Source: Pradoshia sp. D12 (GTDB lineage: Bacteria; Bacillota; Bacilli; Bacillales; Pradoshiaceae). From it: DNA of 64,000 nt. Made by a program: the position numbers and the translations under genes. Where the stretch lies: assembly GCF_008935075.1 (NCBI RefSeq), contig NZ_CP044545.1, positions 1,577,501 to 1,641,500 on the forward strand, written 5' to 3'. The notes under the pieces were generated by a model that worked only from the letters and a program-made list of their open reading frames with translations, searched no databases and was not told the DNA's origin. Within the stretch, counting starts at the first letter, position 1, and each line of letters begins with the position of its first letter. Shown piece after piece: positions 34,539-43,598 of the stretch.

Positions 34539-36346
34539 GCCAGCAGACGCAAACTCAAAAACAAGTGAATATGAGACCAGGTCACAGACATTCATTTGGG
34601 CCTAAAAGCAAGGCAAAACATCAAAAGGAAACGGTCCTAAGAATATGGACCTATCTTAAAAGGCGAAAATTAACACTGTATGCGTCAATCATATGCGTAC
34701 TATTTTCGACTGTGTTCAGTTTGCTTGGTCCTTATTATATTGGTATCACAATTGATGAATATGTACTTGTTAAAGATGTAGATGGTTCTATTCGAATGAC
34801 TTTGCTATTAGCCGTTATTTATATAGCAGGTGCGATTCTTACCTGGCTCCAGCAAAACTTGATGATACATATTTCATTAAAAACGATTCGGACAATTAGA
34901 GAAGAATTATTTTCAACCCTGCATACATTAAGCCTCCGATTTTTTGATAAACGCTCATCCGGCGATTTAATGAGCCGGGTAACCAACGATATTGATAATT
35001 TAAATAATGCATTAAGCCAAAGTGTAGTCCAGATTTTTTCTTCCTTACTGACAATCATTGGTGTCTCAATCGCCATGTTTGCATTAAATTGGGTGTTGGC
35101 TATTGTCTCATTTCTTGTGATACCCCTTATGATTTTTACATCCAAAAAGATTATCCAAGTGAGCAGCCGTAATTATGCCAAGAGGCAGCAAAATTTAGGT
35201 AACCTGAATGGGTATGTAGAAGAAGCAATAAGCGGCAAAGAGGTCATCACTCTTTTTGGACGAGAGCAGGAGACTATCAAGGAGTTTAAAAAGATCAATG
35301 AGGACTTGCGTGAATCGGCTATACAGGCTGATACATATGGTGGTTTTCTCGGCCCTGTCAATAACTTTATCAATAATCTCGGCCTTAGCTTGATTATTGG
35401 TACTGGGGCCATCATGTCGGTGCATGGGCTGACAACAATAGGTGTAATCGCTGCTTTTGTTACGTATTCAAGATTATTTTTCAGACCGATCAATCAGTTA
35501 TCCAATTTGATGAATACGATTCAATCCGCTATAGCAGGAGCTGAGCGTGTGTTTGAGATAATGGATGAAGTACCTGATTTAAAGAATAAAAGGGGAGCTA
35601 TACCAGCGACTTCTATAAAAGGGAATGTCCGATTTAAAGGTGTTCGATTTGGCTATGAGAAAGAGAAGGAAATTATAAAAGGTATTTCCTTAGAAGCTAA
35701 AAGCGGACAAACCATAGCATTGGTAGGCAAAACTGGTTCAGGAAAAACGACTATTATTAATCTGCTATCAAGATTCTATGATCGATTAAGCGGTGAAATA
35801 TGGATTGATGACAGATTAATAGAGGATTATTTAGTCGAAGATTTAAGAAAAAGGATAGGAATCGTTCTACAGGAAACATATTTGTTTTCTGGAACAATCA
35901 TGGAGAATATCCGTTATGGTAAACTGGATGCCTCTGATGAGGAGGTCATTCGAGCTGCTAAGATTGCTGCTGCACACCAGTTTATTAAACATTTGCCAAA
36001 TCAATATAATACAGTCATCACATCGGGTGGTATCAACTTAAGCCAGGGTCAAAGGCAATTAATCTCGATTGCACGAGCGGTTTTAGCAGATTCAGATATT
36101 TTAATATTGGATGAAGCCACTTCAAGTATTGATACACGCACAGAAATAGCCATTCAAAACGGAATGAAGAATTTGACTAAGGGTCGTACAACCTTTGTAA
36201 TTGCACACCGCTTAAAAACAATCGAGAATGCTGACTGTATATATGTCATCGATGATGGGTTGATTGTGGAACATGGAACTCATAACGAGCTTATTCAAAA
36301 TAAAGGGTATTATCACAGACTATATGAAAGCCAATTCACGACTTGA
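34535..36346 (+). CDS. Heterodimeric ABC exporter, catalytic subunit
   Basis: This 603-residue half-transporter starts inside the stop codon of its partner (ATGA overlap). A hydrophilic N-terminal extension of about 40 residues (PGHRHSFGPKSKAK) precedes six membrane helices. Walker A GKTGSGKT (about 398-405), catalytic Glu527 in ILDEATSSID and switch His558 in IAHRLKTI are canonical. Its own signature is altered to LSQGQ (about residue 502). Together the pair has one complete and one degenerate nucleotide site. Such exporters expel drugs or lipophilic compounds; the substrate is unknown. Confidence 0.9.
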   Translation: MSQQTQTQKQVNMRPGHRHSFGPKSKAKHQKETVLRIWTYLKRRKLTLYASIICVLFSTVFSLLGPYYIGITIDEYVLVKDVDGSIRMTLLLAVIYIAGAILTWLQQNLMIHISLKTIRTIREELFSTLHTLSLRFFDKRSSGDLMSRVTNDIDNLNNALSQSVVQIFSSLLTIIGVSIAMFALNWVLAIVSFLVIPLMIFTSKKIIQVSSRNYAKRQQNLGNLNGYVEEAISGKEVITLFGREQETIKEFKKINEDLRESAIQADTYGGFLGPVNNFINNLGLSLIIGTGAIMSVHGLTTIGVIAAFVTYSRLFFRPINQLSNLMNTIQSAIAGAERVFEIMDEVPDLKNKRGAIPATSIKGNVRFKGVRFGYEKEKEIIKGISLEAKSGQTIALVGKTGSGKTTIINLLSRFYDRLSGEIWIDDRLIEDYLVEDLRKRIGIVLQETYLFSGTIMENIRYGKLDASDEEVIRAAKIAAAHQFIKHLPNQYNTVITSGGINLSQGQRQLISIARAVLADSDILILDEATSSIDTRTEIAIQNGMKNLTKGRTTFVIAHRLKTIENADCIYVIDDGLIVEHGTHNELIQNKGYYHRLYESQFTT

Positions 36347-36373
36347 TTTCACTATATAATATGCTTTTCAAAA

Positions 36374-36408
36374 GAAGAGCAATGGATTTACTTCCGTTGC
36401 TCTTTTTT
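36374..36408 (+). terminator. Intrinsic terminator of the ABC exporter operon
   Basis: AAGAGCAAtGG and CCgTTGCTCTT arms (about 36375-36404) are followed by TTTTTT. The structured repeat copy B begins at the very next bases. Confidence 0.8.
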
Positions 36409-36515
36409 CGTTCAAACTGGAGTCAAGATCCTCACTTCAAACGAATGAGAAGCAATAACGAATAGTGGGAGACTAGCGGATTAGTTCAACTGACGCTAGA
36501 GCCCTGCACCGAGCA
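36409..36515 (+). repeat. Structured repeat element, copy B
   Basis: This shorter relative of the element at 20900-21036 is in the same orientation, with the shared blocks CGTTCAAACTGG, CTTCAAACG, AGAAGCAAT, GTTCAAC and CACCGAGCA. The first stem is CTCACT/AGTGGG (36431-36436 with 36464-36469), a compensated change from CTCCGCCTT/AAGGCGGAG in copy A. A separate perfect CTAGCG/CGCTAG stem (36473-36478 with 36494-36499) is present. The 3' stem of copy A is not kept. It starts immediately after a terminator poly-T. Confidence 0.6.
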
Positions 36516-36801
36516 TGTATACTATCTTGCTTTCGGTCTTACAATTACATTCATCAGTACAGGGATATTTCTGCCAAGAATAAAACTGTACTTTACTTCC
36601 AAAAAAGTACAAATTGCATTCAAAAAAGAAATTTATAATAGGAAGAATGATTGCCTAATATCATAAACAGCACGATATCGAGATAAATACATCGGTTGCC
36701 GAGAAATACCAAACTAGTTAAGAATAGAGAAATAATATTTTTATAGATGCTCCTTTTTAGTTTCTTTATTTATATATAAGAGGTGAAAAGGAGGTGAGAA
36801 C
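36516..36801. other. Intergenic stretch upstream of the DUF1659 gene
   Basis: This AT-rich region contains a loose duplication of AAAGTAC-like words and no gene. No clear promoter was identified for the small-protein cassette, although one must lie here because a terminator closes the previous operon. Confidence 0.4.
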
Positions 36802-37014
36802 ATGGAAAATCAATTCTTAGAGTTAACAAAGCTGCAAATTGAATTTGTTGTTGGGGTCGATGCACAAGGGGAACCAATCACCCAGAAAAGAACACTATCC
36901 AATATTAATAATGGGGCGGATGGTGAAGCATTAAAACGATGTGCAAATGCGATTATCTCTCTTCAAGTCCATGAAGTAGCAGGAGTAAGGCGCTTGGATA
37001 CTTGGCAAATCTAG
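36802..37014 (+). CDS. DUF1659 family small protein
   Basis: The product has 70 residues. The pattern TKLQIEFVVGVDAQGEPITQKRTLSNINNGAD followed by ALKRCANAIISLQ is that of DUF1659, small soluble proteins common in Bacillaceae and of unknown function. A perfect AGGAGGTG ribosome site precedes the ATG. It is the first of three small genes in a row (DUF1659, DUF2922, YvrJ) that occur together in many Bacillus genomes, suggesting a shared role. Confidence 0.85.
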   Translation: MENQFLELTKLQIEFVVGVDAQGEPITQKRTLSNINNGADGEALKRCANAIISLQVHEVAGVRRLDTWQI

Positions 37015-37056
37015 TATCGGTAGAAGGGAATATCGGATAGAAAGGAGGGGCTACAG

Positions 37057-37275
37057 ATGGAAAATGTTCTAGAATTATATTTTCTAACAGAAGAAGGTAA
37101 AACTGCTAAACTATCAATTGATAACCCAAAAATGCCAGTTGACCAAGAAGCGGTTAGACAGGCAATGGATATCATTATTGAATCGAAAGTATTCTTAACA
37201 AAATCAGGTTTTTACGTTAGTAAAGAAGAAGCACAGTTAGTTGAAACAGCAAAAACCGAATATTCATTTGTGTAA
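37057..37275 (+). CDS. DUF2922 family small protein
   Basis: The product has 72 residues. LELYFLTEEGKTAKLSIDNPK followed by AVRQAMDIIIESKVF is the DUF2922 pattern, an alpha/beta mini-protein of unknown function. It starts 42 bases after the DUF1659 stop with an AAAGGAGGGG ribosome site, so the two form one transcript. A terminator directly follows at 37287-37322. Confidence 0.85.
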   Translation: MENVLELYFLTEEGKTAKLSIDNPKMPVDQEAVRQAMDIIIESKVFLTKSGFYVSKEEAQLVETAKTEYSFV

Positions 37276-37286
37276 TTGATGAACAG

Positions 37287-37322
37287 ATGGCTAATCCAAA
37301 TAAGCTGGATTAGCCATTTTTT
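37287..37322 (+). terminator. Intrinsic terminator inside the small-protein cassette
   Basis: A perfect 10-bp stem TGGCTAATCC/GGATTAGCCA (37288-37297 with 37307-37316) is followed by TTTTTT. It lies between the DUF2922 and YvrJ genes and should reduce transcription into yvrJ. Confidence 0.85.
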
Positions 37323-37349
37323 AAGGATTGAGCGAGGAGGTGGCAATCC

Positions 37350-37499
37350 GTGAACGATTTAATTCCGTTAATTAAAGATGTGGGTTTTCCTATTGTGGTA
37401 ACCGTTTATCTTTTATACCGTATTGAAGGGAAGCTGGAGATGCTGAATAATTCCATACAATCATTGCCTTTAATGCTTAGTGAACTGATCAAAAAATAA
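37350..37499 (+). CDS. yvrJ: YvrJ family small membrane protein
   Basis: This 49-residue gene starts with GTG, preceded by GAGGAGGT at 8 bases. Residues 12-23 (GFPIVVTVYLLY) form a short membrane segment followed by RIEGKLEMLNNSI, the hallmark of the YvrJ family. The function is unknown. It lies just downstream of the DUF1659-DUF2922 pair, but an intrinsic terminator separates them. A second terminator follows at 37507. Confidence 0.88.
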   Translation: MNDLIPLIKDVGFPIVVTVYLLYRIEGKLEMLNNSIQSLPLMLSELIKK

Positions 37500-37506
37500 T
37501 TATAAG

Positions 37507-37540
37507 GCTTGCCATCAGTAAGAATGGCAAGCTTTTTTTA
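37507..37540 (+). terminator. Intrinsic terminator after yvrJ
   Basis: A perfect 9-bp stem GCTTGCCAT/ATGGCAAGC (37507-37515 with 37524-37532) is followed by seven T. Confidence 0.85.
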
Positions 37541-37721
37541 TTGGGCCATCACTCATTGCGAATACTAAGTGCCAGTGTAGTAAGTGCAAGTGATACGTAT
37601 GAAATAACAACCGCTTTCAACACCAATACAGCTCTCTGGCTTCGGCTTTCTAGTTTTATCCTATATGTTTTATTTTCTACCTAATTAACATTTCTATATT
37701 AATTCCTTTTAACTTTTTAAG

Positions 37722-37747
37722 GTTTAAAAATAATGAATCAGTGGTAT
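37722..37747 (+). promoter_or_regulatory. Sigma-B promoter of katE
   Basis: GTTTAA (37722-37727), a 14-base spacer and TGGTAT (37742-37747) match the sigma-B consensus at 11 of 12 positions. It lies 76 bases before the katE start. Apart from this and the upstream terminator, 37541-37822 contains nothing recognisable. Confidence 0.7.
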
Positions 37748-37822
37748 TTTTTGAAAAATGTGTATTTTTATATATGTTTATGTATATATGAAACCATTAG
37801 ACAAAGAGATGAGGTAGAGATG

Positions 37823-39892
37823 ATGGCTGATAACCATATTCAAAACAAAAAAGACAAGCAATTAGATGATTTTAGAGTGGATAATAGTGAAAAAAAATTA
37901 ACAACCAATCATGGTGTACGAGTTTCTGAAGATGAACATTCTTTAAAAGCGGGTGACCGTGGACCGACTCTCATGGAGGATTTTCATTTTCGGGAAAAAA
38001 TGACGCATTTTGACCATGAGAGAATTCCGGAACGAATTGTCCACGCTCGTGGTTTTGGTGCACATGGTTATTTTCAGGTGTATGAACCAATGACGAAGCT
38101 GACCAAAGCAAGTTTTTTGCAGGATCCATCTAAAAAAACACCAGTCTTTGTACGATTTTCCACTGTGGCAGGCTCCAGGGGATCTGCTGATTCTGTAAGG
38201 GATGCCCGTGGATTTGCAACCAAATTTTATACGGATGAAGGTAATTTTGATCTCGTAGGAAATAATATTCCTGTATTTTTCATTCAGGATGCGATTAAGT
38301 TTCCAGATTTAGTTCATTCCTTTAAGCCTGAGCCACACAATGAGATGCCTCAAGCAGCAACAGCCCACGATACTTTTTATGATTTTGTTGTAAATAATAC
38401 TGAATCTGCACATATGGTTCTATGGACGAACTCTGATAGGGGTATACCTAGAAGCTATCGGATGATGGAAGGGTTTGGTGTCCATACATTTAGACTTGTA
38501 AATGAACAAGGAGAAGCCCATTTTGTTAAATTCCATTGGAAACCAATACTTGGGGTCCATTCTCTTGTCTGGGATGAAGCGCAAAAAATCGCAGGTAAAG
38601 ATCCTGATTTTCATCGTCGTGATTTATATGAAGCGATTGAAATGGGAAATTATCCAGAGTATGAGTTTGGTATTCAGGTAGTTAAGGAAGAAGATGAATT
38701 TAAGTTTGATTTCGATATACTGGATCCTACTAAAGTGTGGCCAGAAGAACTCATACCTGTACAGAAAATAGGTAAAATGACGCTTAATAAAAATGTGGAT
38801 AATGTATTTGCGGAAACGGAACAGGCGGCATTCCATATTGGTCATATTGTACCGGGAATTGATTTTACCAATGATCCATTATTACAGGGGCGTCTATTCT
38901 CTTATACGGATACACAGCTGTTAAGGCTTGGGGGACCGAACTTCCAACAAATTCCGATTAACCGCCCGATTTCACCCGTACACAATCACCAACGTGACGG
39001 ATATCATCAAATGCGTATCGATAAAGGACAGGTTAGCTACAATAAAAATGGGTTAGCCAATAATTCTCCATCACCGGCCTCTCCTGAAGAAGGCGGTTTC
39101 GAGCATTATCAGGAAAAGGTAGATGGATCTAAAGTTCGGAAGAGAAGTGAAAGTTTTAAGGATCACTACAGCCAAGCTAAATTATTTTGGAACAGCATGT
39201 CTTCAGTAGAAAAACAACATATCATCGATGCATTCCGCTTTGAGCTTGGTAAATGTCTAAGTAAGGATATCCAACAACAAGTTGTTAATATGTATGCGAA
39301 TGTGGATCATTATTTGGCTGAACAAATTGCGATTGGTTTAGGTCTTGAGGTACCATCAAATACTGAAGTTAAAGAATCAAAAGTAATTGATTCATCACCT
39401 GCACTCAGTCAATTGAATACAACCATGGGTGCCGCGACAAGAAAGGTTGCTGTCCTTGTCCATAATGGATTTGATGGAATTGATTTAAAACAGGCGCTGG
39501 TAGCCTTTGAGGAGGCTGGTTTAATTGCTGAAATTGTTTCTGAGAACCAAGGAGAAATAACTAGCGCTAATGGAGCTGTGTTAAAGGTAGACCAGACGTT
39601 TTTGACAACAGATTCAGTTTTATATGATGCTGTCTATCTTGCTTCGGGTCAACATAGTGTAGATGCTCTAAAAACGATCAACAAGGTGAATGAGTTTATA
39701 ATGGATGCATTCAATCACTTTAAAGCAATAGGTGCCCCAAAAGAAGCTGCAGATTTGGTTGCTCCATTTATCCGGACATCTAATGGAGCTGCCGGTATTA
39801 TTACCTCGGCTTCTGATGAACCAATAAATAAGTCAGTTGAGCAGTTTATTGAAGCGGTTGCTAAGCATCGCCACTGGGATCGTATTCAATAA
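37823..39892 (+). CDS. katE: Large-subunit catalase (HPII/KatE type)
   Basis: This 689-residue haem catalase breaks down hydrogen peroxide. The catalytic His74 is in PERIVHARGFGAHG. The RFSTVAGSRGSADSVRDARG block and the haem-ligating Tyr361 in RLFSYTDTQ are present. The C-terminal domain of about 150 residues (from about residue 535) has the DJ-1/class-I amidotransferase-like fold found in large catalases. ATG 37823 is chosen because GAGGT lies 7 bases before it; the frame itself is open from 37733. The sigma-B-type promoter fits B. subtilis katE, a general-stress gene. It is monocistronic. Confidence 0.93.
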   Translation: MADNHIQNKKDKQLDDFRVDNSEKKLTTNHGVRVSEDEHSLKAGDRGPTLMEDFHFREKMTHFDHERIPERIVHARGFGAHGYFQVYEPMTKLTKASFLQDPSKKTPVFVRFSTVAGSRGSADSVRDARGFATKFYTDEGNFDLVGNNIPVFFIQDAIKFPDLVHSFKPEPHNEMPQAATAHDTFYDFVVNNTESAHMVLWTNSDRGIPRSYRMMEGFGVHTFRLVNEQGEAHFVKFHWKPILGVHSLVWDEAQKIAGKDPDFHRRDLYEAIEMGNYPEYEFGIQVVKEEDEFKFDFDILDPTKVWPEELIPVQKIGKMTLNKNVDNVFAETEQAAFHIGHIVPGIDFTNDPLLQGRLFSYTDTQLLRLGGPNFQQIPINRPISPVHNHQRDGYHQMRIDKGQVSYNKNGLANNSPSPASPEEGGFEHYQEKVDGSKVRKRSESFKDHYSQAKLFWNSMSSVEKQHIIDAFRFELGKCLSKDIQQQVVNMYANVDHYLAEQIAIGLGLEVPSNTEVKESKVIDSSPALSQLNTTMGAATRKVAVLVHNGFDGIDLKQALVAFEEAGLIAEIVSENQGEITSANGAVLKVDQTFLTTDSVLYDAVYLASGQHSVDALKTINKVNEFIMDAFNHFKAIGAPKEAADLVAPFIRTSNGAAGIITSASDEPINKSVEQFIEAVAKHRHWDRIQ

Positions 39893-39912
39893 GAAAGTTC
39901 AAATATTGATTA

Positions 39913-39952
39913 AAAAGCCTCTAATCCACAACAACGGATTTAGAGGCTTTTT
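39913..39952 (+). terminator. Bidirectional terminator between katE and the MATE gene
   Basis: AAAAAGCCTCTAATCC pairs with GGATTtAGAGGCTTTTT (39913-39927 with 39936-39952). The poly-A/poly-T flanks serve both converging genes. Confidence 0.85.
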
Positions 39953-39957
39953 GTCAG

Positions 39958-41331
39958 TTAGGAAATATGAATAGGATCTTGTTTTTTTGTCTGATGAGCG
40001 AATTTTTTCTCCCATGGACGGCTGTGCCAGCGTTTGACTGCAAAGATTGCACGGAACCATTCGTCAATTCCCTGAGCAATCCATATTCCGAGTAAACCAA
40101 GCCCGAATGTAATGCCAAACAAATACCCGAAACCTACAGTAAATGTCCACATAGATAAAATGCCGATAATGACTGGGAAACGAACATCCCCTGCTGATTT
40201 TAATGAGCTCATTAAAACAATGTTGACAGCTCTGCCAGGTTCAACAAAGGCAATTCCCCAGAGAACAGGCAAAGCAATCGCTAAAATGGCCGCATTAGAT
40301 GTAAATAACTCAATCAATGAATTTCCCATTAGTGCAAATGTCAGTGACACAGCTGTAGAGGCAAATACAGCTATTTTTACGGTTTTCATTCCTCTTTTTA
40401 AGGCCTGATCAAAGTGACCGCCCCCTATATATCTTGCAACCAACAGTTGTGTTCCCTCGCCAATCGCAACGCTGAATAAATAACAGAGCATTGTAATATT
40501 CGTTAAATAAACACGTGCAACTAATGAAGCATCACCGAGGGTGGCAACGAAAGCAGTTACCAACAGCTGTGAAAAATGATAGGATAAATTTTCACCGGCA
40601 GAGGGAATACCTATTTGAAAAAGATTTTTCATGTCTTCAGTGTTAATATGAAATAAATCACTTAATCGGAAGCGCAATGCAAGCTCTTTGGCAACGATCA
40701 TTATTAAAGCGACCACTGCAAAACTTCGAGCAATAACCATCGTCCATGAAACACCAGTCACACCGGTTATCGGAAGATTGAATACTCCGTAAATACTAAT
40801 GACATAGCCTAGTGTACTGATAATATTCATAAAGAGTGAAACATACATAGGTTCCTTTGTTCTTCCATGGCTCCTGAGAATAGCGCTTAGAACAAGTGAA
40901 ATTGACTCAAGAAATAAAGAAAATCCAACAATCCTTATGAATAGAAGAGCATAGTCATAAACCTCTCCGCTAATGTCAAATAAATTCAATAAACTCTGCC
41001 CGAAAATAACTACAATAAGAGATATGAGGACACCAAACCATACATTAATGCTAAATGCAGATCTTGATAATTGTCTTGCTTTATCAAGACGCTGTGCCCC
41101 GATCCTTTGTCCAATTAAGATCATCGCACCAATAGAAGAGACATTAAAAACTAAGATAAAAATACTTATTAATTGGTTGGCGACACCTACTCCTGCTGCA
41201 GCTAGGTCAGAATAATGTCCAAGCATCAATGTAGCCAGTAACCCCATTGCTATATGTAAGCTAAGCTCTATAAATAAAGGCCATGATATAGAAAAAAGCG
41301 ATTGATTTTTTAAATTTTCTGTATTTACCAA
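39958..41331 (-). CDS. MATE family efflux transporter
   Basis: This 457-residue membrane protein has twelve predicted helices in two repeated halves. MATE patterns include GVGVANQLISIFILVFNVSSIGAMILIGQ in helix 2 and the equivalent SVAIGEGTQLLVARYIGGG in the second half. It probably exports cationic drugs or metabolites with sodium or proton exchange; the substrate is unknown. The start is TTG 41331 with AAAGGAGT 9 bases upstream. It converges on katE and is monocistronic. Confidence 0.9.
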   Translation of the reverse strand: MVNTENLKNQSLFSISWPLFIELSLHIAMGLLATLMLGHYSDLAAAGVGVANQLISIFILVFNVSSIGAMILIGQRIGAQRLDKARQLSRSAFSINVWFGVLISLIVVIFGQSLLNLFDISGEVYDYALLFIRIVGFSLFLESISLVLSAILRSHGRTKEPMYVSLFMNIISTLGYVISIYGVFNLPITGVTGVSWTMVIARSFAVVALIMIVAKELALRFRLSDLFHINTEDMKNLFQIGIPSAGENLSYHFSQLLVTAFVATLGDASLVARVYLTNITMLCYLFSVAIGEGTQLLVARYIGGGHFDQALKRGMKTVKIAVFASTAVSLTFALMGNSLIELFTSNAAILAIALPVLWGIAFVEPGRAVNIVLMSSLKSAGDVRFPVIIGILSMWTFTVGFGYLFGITFGLGLLGIWIAQGIDEWFRAIFAVKRWHSRPWEKKFAHQTKKQDPIHIS

Positions 41332-41509
41332 TCCGTCTGACTCCTTTAGTTTAAATTAAACACCTAATAAATCATTCTATAATACTTTACCATTATATGT
41401 ATAGAAGAGATTATGAAAACATGAGTTTTATCTTTTGGAAGTATCTTTTATCTGGGGGATTTGGTTCGTTTTCAAGTATAATGAACCAAAAACAAAGGGT
41501 GAATAAAGG

Positions 41510-41929
41510 ATGAATATAAAAGGGATTAATCATTTGTTATTTTCCGTATCCAATCTGGATCAATCCATTTTATTTTATGAACAAGTGTTCGAAGCGAAAT
41601 TACTTGTAAAAGGGAGAACAACTGCATATTTTAATTTTAATGGTTTATGGTTAGCATTGAATGAAGAAAAAATGATACCTCGGAGGGACATAGAATATTC
41701 ATATACCCACATAGCTTTCTCCGTAGAAGAAGCAGATTTCGATGAGTGTATAAATCACTTAAAAAAGTTAAACGTGAATATTCTTCCAGGAAGAATAAGA
41801 GATCTAAAAGATCAGCGATCCGTTTATTTTACTGATCCTGATGGACATAAATTTGAGTTCCATACTGGGAATCTTGATGATCGTCTTTCCTATTATAAAG
41901 AAGCGAAAACCCATATGAAGTTTTTTTAG
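41510..41929 (+). CDS. fosB: Metallothiol transferase FosB (fosfomycin resistance)
   Basis: This 139-residue glyoxalase-fold enzyme inactivates fosfomycin by adding bacillithiol or cysteine with a divalent metal. The sequence is very close in pattern to B. subtilis Fos[24 protein letters not shown], and [15 protein letters not shown]. The metal ligands are present (His8, His67 in YTHIAF, Glu116 in HKFEFH). Chromosomal fosB is common in Bacillus and gives intrinsic resistance. AAAGGGTG lies upstream of the ATG. No clear sigma-W promoter was found. It diverges from the MATE gene. Confidence 0.93.
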   Translation: MNIKGINHLLFSVSNLDQSILFYEQVFEAKLLVKGRTTAYFNFNGLWLALNEEKMIPRRDIEYSYTHIAFSVEEADFDECINHLKKLNVNILPGRIRDLKDQRSVYFTDPDGHKFEFHTGNLDDRLSYYKEAKTHMKFF

Positions 41930-42263
41930 TTGATGTGAAAGCAGCTTAAAGTAATCATTATTCTATATTTATTAAGCTTGGATGCCAATGATAATGTATT
42001 CACGCAGCATTTAAAAAAAGATAAAATGTTTGAAACTTGTTCCTTAATTCTAACTTTTTTGCCGTTACGAATATTACACGTTTCATAGATAAACGTTTGA
42101 GGAAAAGAATGATTTTCTTGTTATTAGAAGGTTGTTAATAATTCCAAATGTACATTTTATTTTACCTACGCATCTTTTACATTTGTAAAACCTTTTATAA
42201 TAGATGGTTTAAGAGAAAGGCATAGCCATTTTGAGAAGAATTTAGTATAGGGAGTTGATGTGA
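41930..42263. other. Intergenic stretch
   Basis: This 334-base AT-rich region has a TATAAT near 42196 with only a badly spaced TTTACA upstream. No gene, terminator or repeat of note was seen. Confidence 0.4.
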
Positions 42264-43223
42264 GTGCAATCCATATTGTTAGGTATATTGGCATCTTTTT
42301 TCTTTGCGGTGACATTTATACTAAACAGGTCAATGGAACTCTCAGGAGGTAGCTGGCTTTGGAGTGCGTCATTGCGCTATATTTATATGATTCCATTTTT
42401 AATGGCAATTGTTTATTTCCGAAAGAATTTATGGCAATTGTTTGTTATTATGCGAGAAAACTTAAAGGCATGGTTTTTTTGGAGCTTTATTGGTTTTGGG
42501 ATGTTCTATCTGCCTTTATGTTTTGCTGCAGCATATTCTCCAGGGTGGCTTACAGCAGGAACCTGGCAAATTACAATAGTGGCAGGTACTTTATTGACAC
42601 CATTGTTTTTTGAATTTAAAGAGGGGATTTATTCAAAAAAAGGTATCATACCTAAAAAGCAATTGTTTTTCTCATGCTTTATTTTACTGGGGATTTTATT
42701 GATACAGATGGAAAATATGAATCAGTTAACAATAAAGGAATTCTTATTTGGTTTTATCCCAATCCTGATAGCAGCATTTGCTTATCCATTAGGAAACCGT
42801 AAAATGATGGAAATTACAAAAGGTCGGTTGGATGCATATCAACGAGTACTAGGAATGACCATAGCCAGCTTACCTCTTTGGATTATCGTCTCCCTTCTGG
42901 CGCTGTCTACAGTTGGACCACCAAGCCCTATGCAAAATATTCAAACATTGATAGTTGCTATTTCTTCAGGAGTCATTGCCACCGTTCTATTTTTTAAAGC
43001 AACCGATCTCGTTAACCGTGATATGAAAAAGATGGCAGCGGTGGAGGCCACTCAATCCATGGAAATTTTGTTTGCTTTAGCAGGAGAGATGATAATCTTA
43101 TCTATTTTATTTCCGTCCATCTCGGCTATGATTGGAATATTTATTGTCATGTTTGGATTAGTCTTGCATAGCTTAAGTTCTGTTGAGAAGAAAGAGAATA
43201 CGATTACTGCAAAAGAAATATAA
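42264..43223 (+). CDS. Multidrug-resistance-like DMT-fold transporter (EmrE-like)
   Basis: This 319-residue integral membrane protein has ten predicted helices in the drug/metabolite transporter arrangement. The opening SILLGILASFFFAVTFILNR and the second-half FIPILIAAFAYPLGNRKMM fit the 'multidrug resistance efflux transporter' DMT group found in Firmicutes. GTG 42264 is used with GGGAG 9 bases upstream. Direction and substrate of transport are not known. It is monocistronic. Confidence 0.8.
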   Translation: MQSILLGILASFFFAVTFILNRSMELSGGSWLWSASLRYIYMIPFLMAIVYFRKNLWQLFVIMRENLKAWFFWSFIGFGMFYLPLCFAAAYSPGWLTAGTWQITIVAGTLLTPLFFEFKEGIYSKKGIIPKKQLFFSCFILLGILLIQMENMNQLTIKEFLFGFIPILIAAFAYPLGNRKMMEITKGRLDAYQRVLGMTIASLPLWIIVSLLALSTVGPPSPMQNIQTLIVAISSGVIATVLFFKATDLVNRDMKKMAAVEATQSMEILFALAGEMIILSILFPSISAMIGIFIVMFGLVLHSLSSVEKKENTITAKEI

Positions 43224-43598
43224 AAAGGTAGAAATATATAAATAGTAATCCTTCTAAAATGTTAATTCTGCTGAAATTGACATTTTTTCTTTTTTTATCT
43301 CCTAGTAAGACTTTATTCTGATTAATTTAACAAAAATTTCAGACATCTTTCTTGCCTAGGAGGATGGAAGCATTGTATTATTGGAAAGGTAGTTTGATAA
43401 AACCAACAATTTCTTATAACTTCTAACTTCAATACAGTTTATAACCTCCTCTGTTTAGTACATAAATGATTACTTACTCCGCCTCTGTACTTTCTCTTAA
43501 ATTTCACAAATTGGACTAGTTAATGAATGACTGAATAGAAATACATCTTTAGGATAATGAATTAAATGCTTAAATATTGGAAGGAGTATTGTGAGAAA
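43224..43598. other. Intergenic stretch
   Basis: This 375-base region is AT-rich. No gene, perfect hairpin or recognisable operator was found. Confidence 0.4.

Noticed and set aside
41390-41509. Sigma-W promoter for fosB
   Set aside because: A GAAAAC near 41415 is not followed at 16-17 bases by CGTA, so the promoter expected from B. subtilis could not be confirmed.
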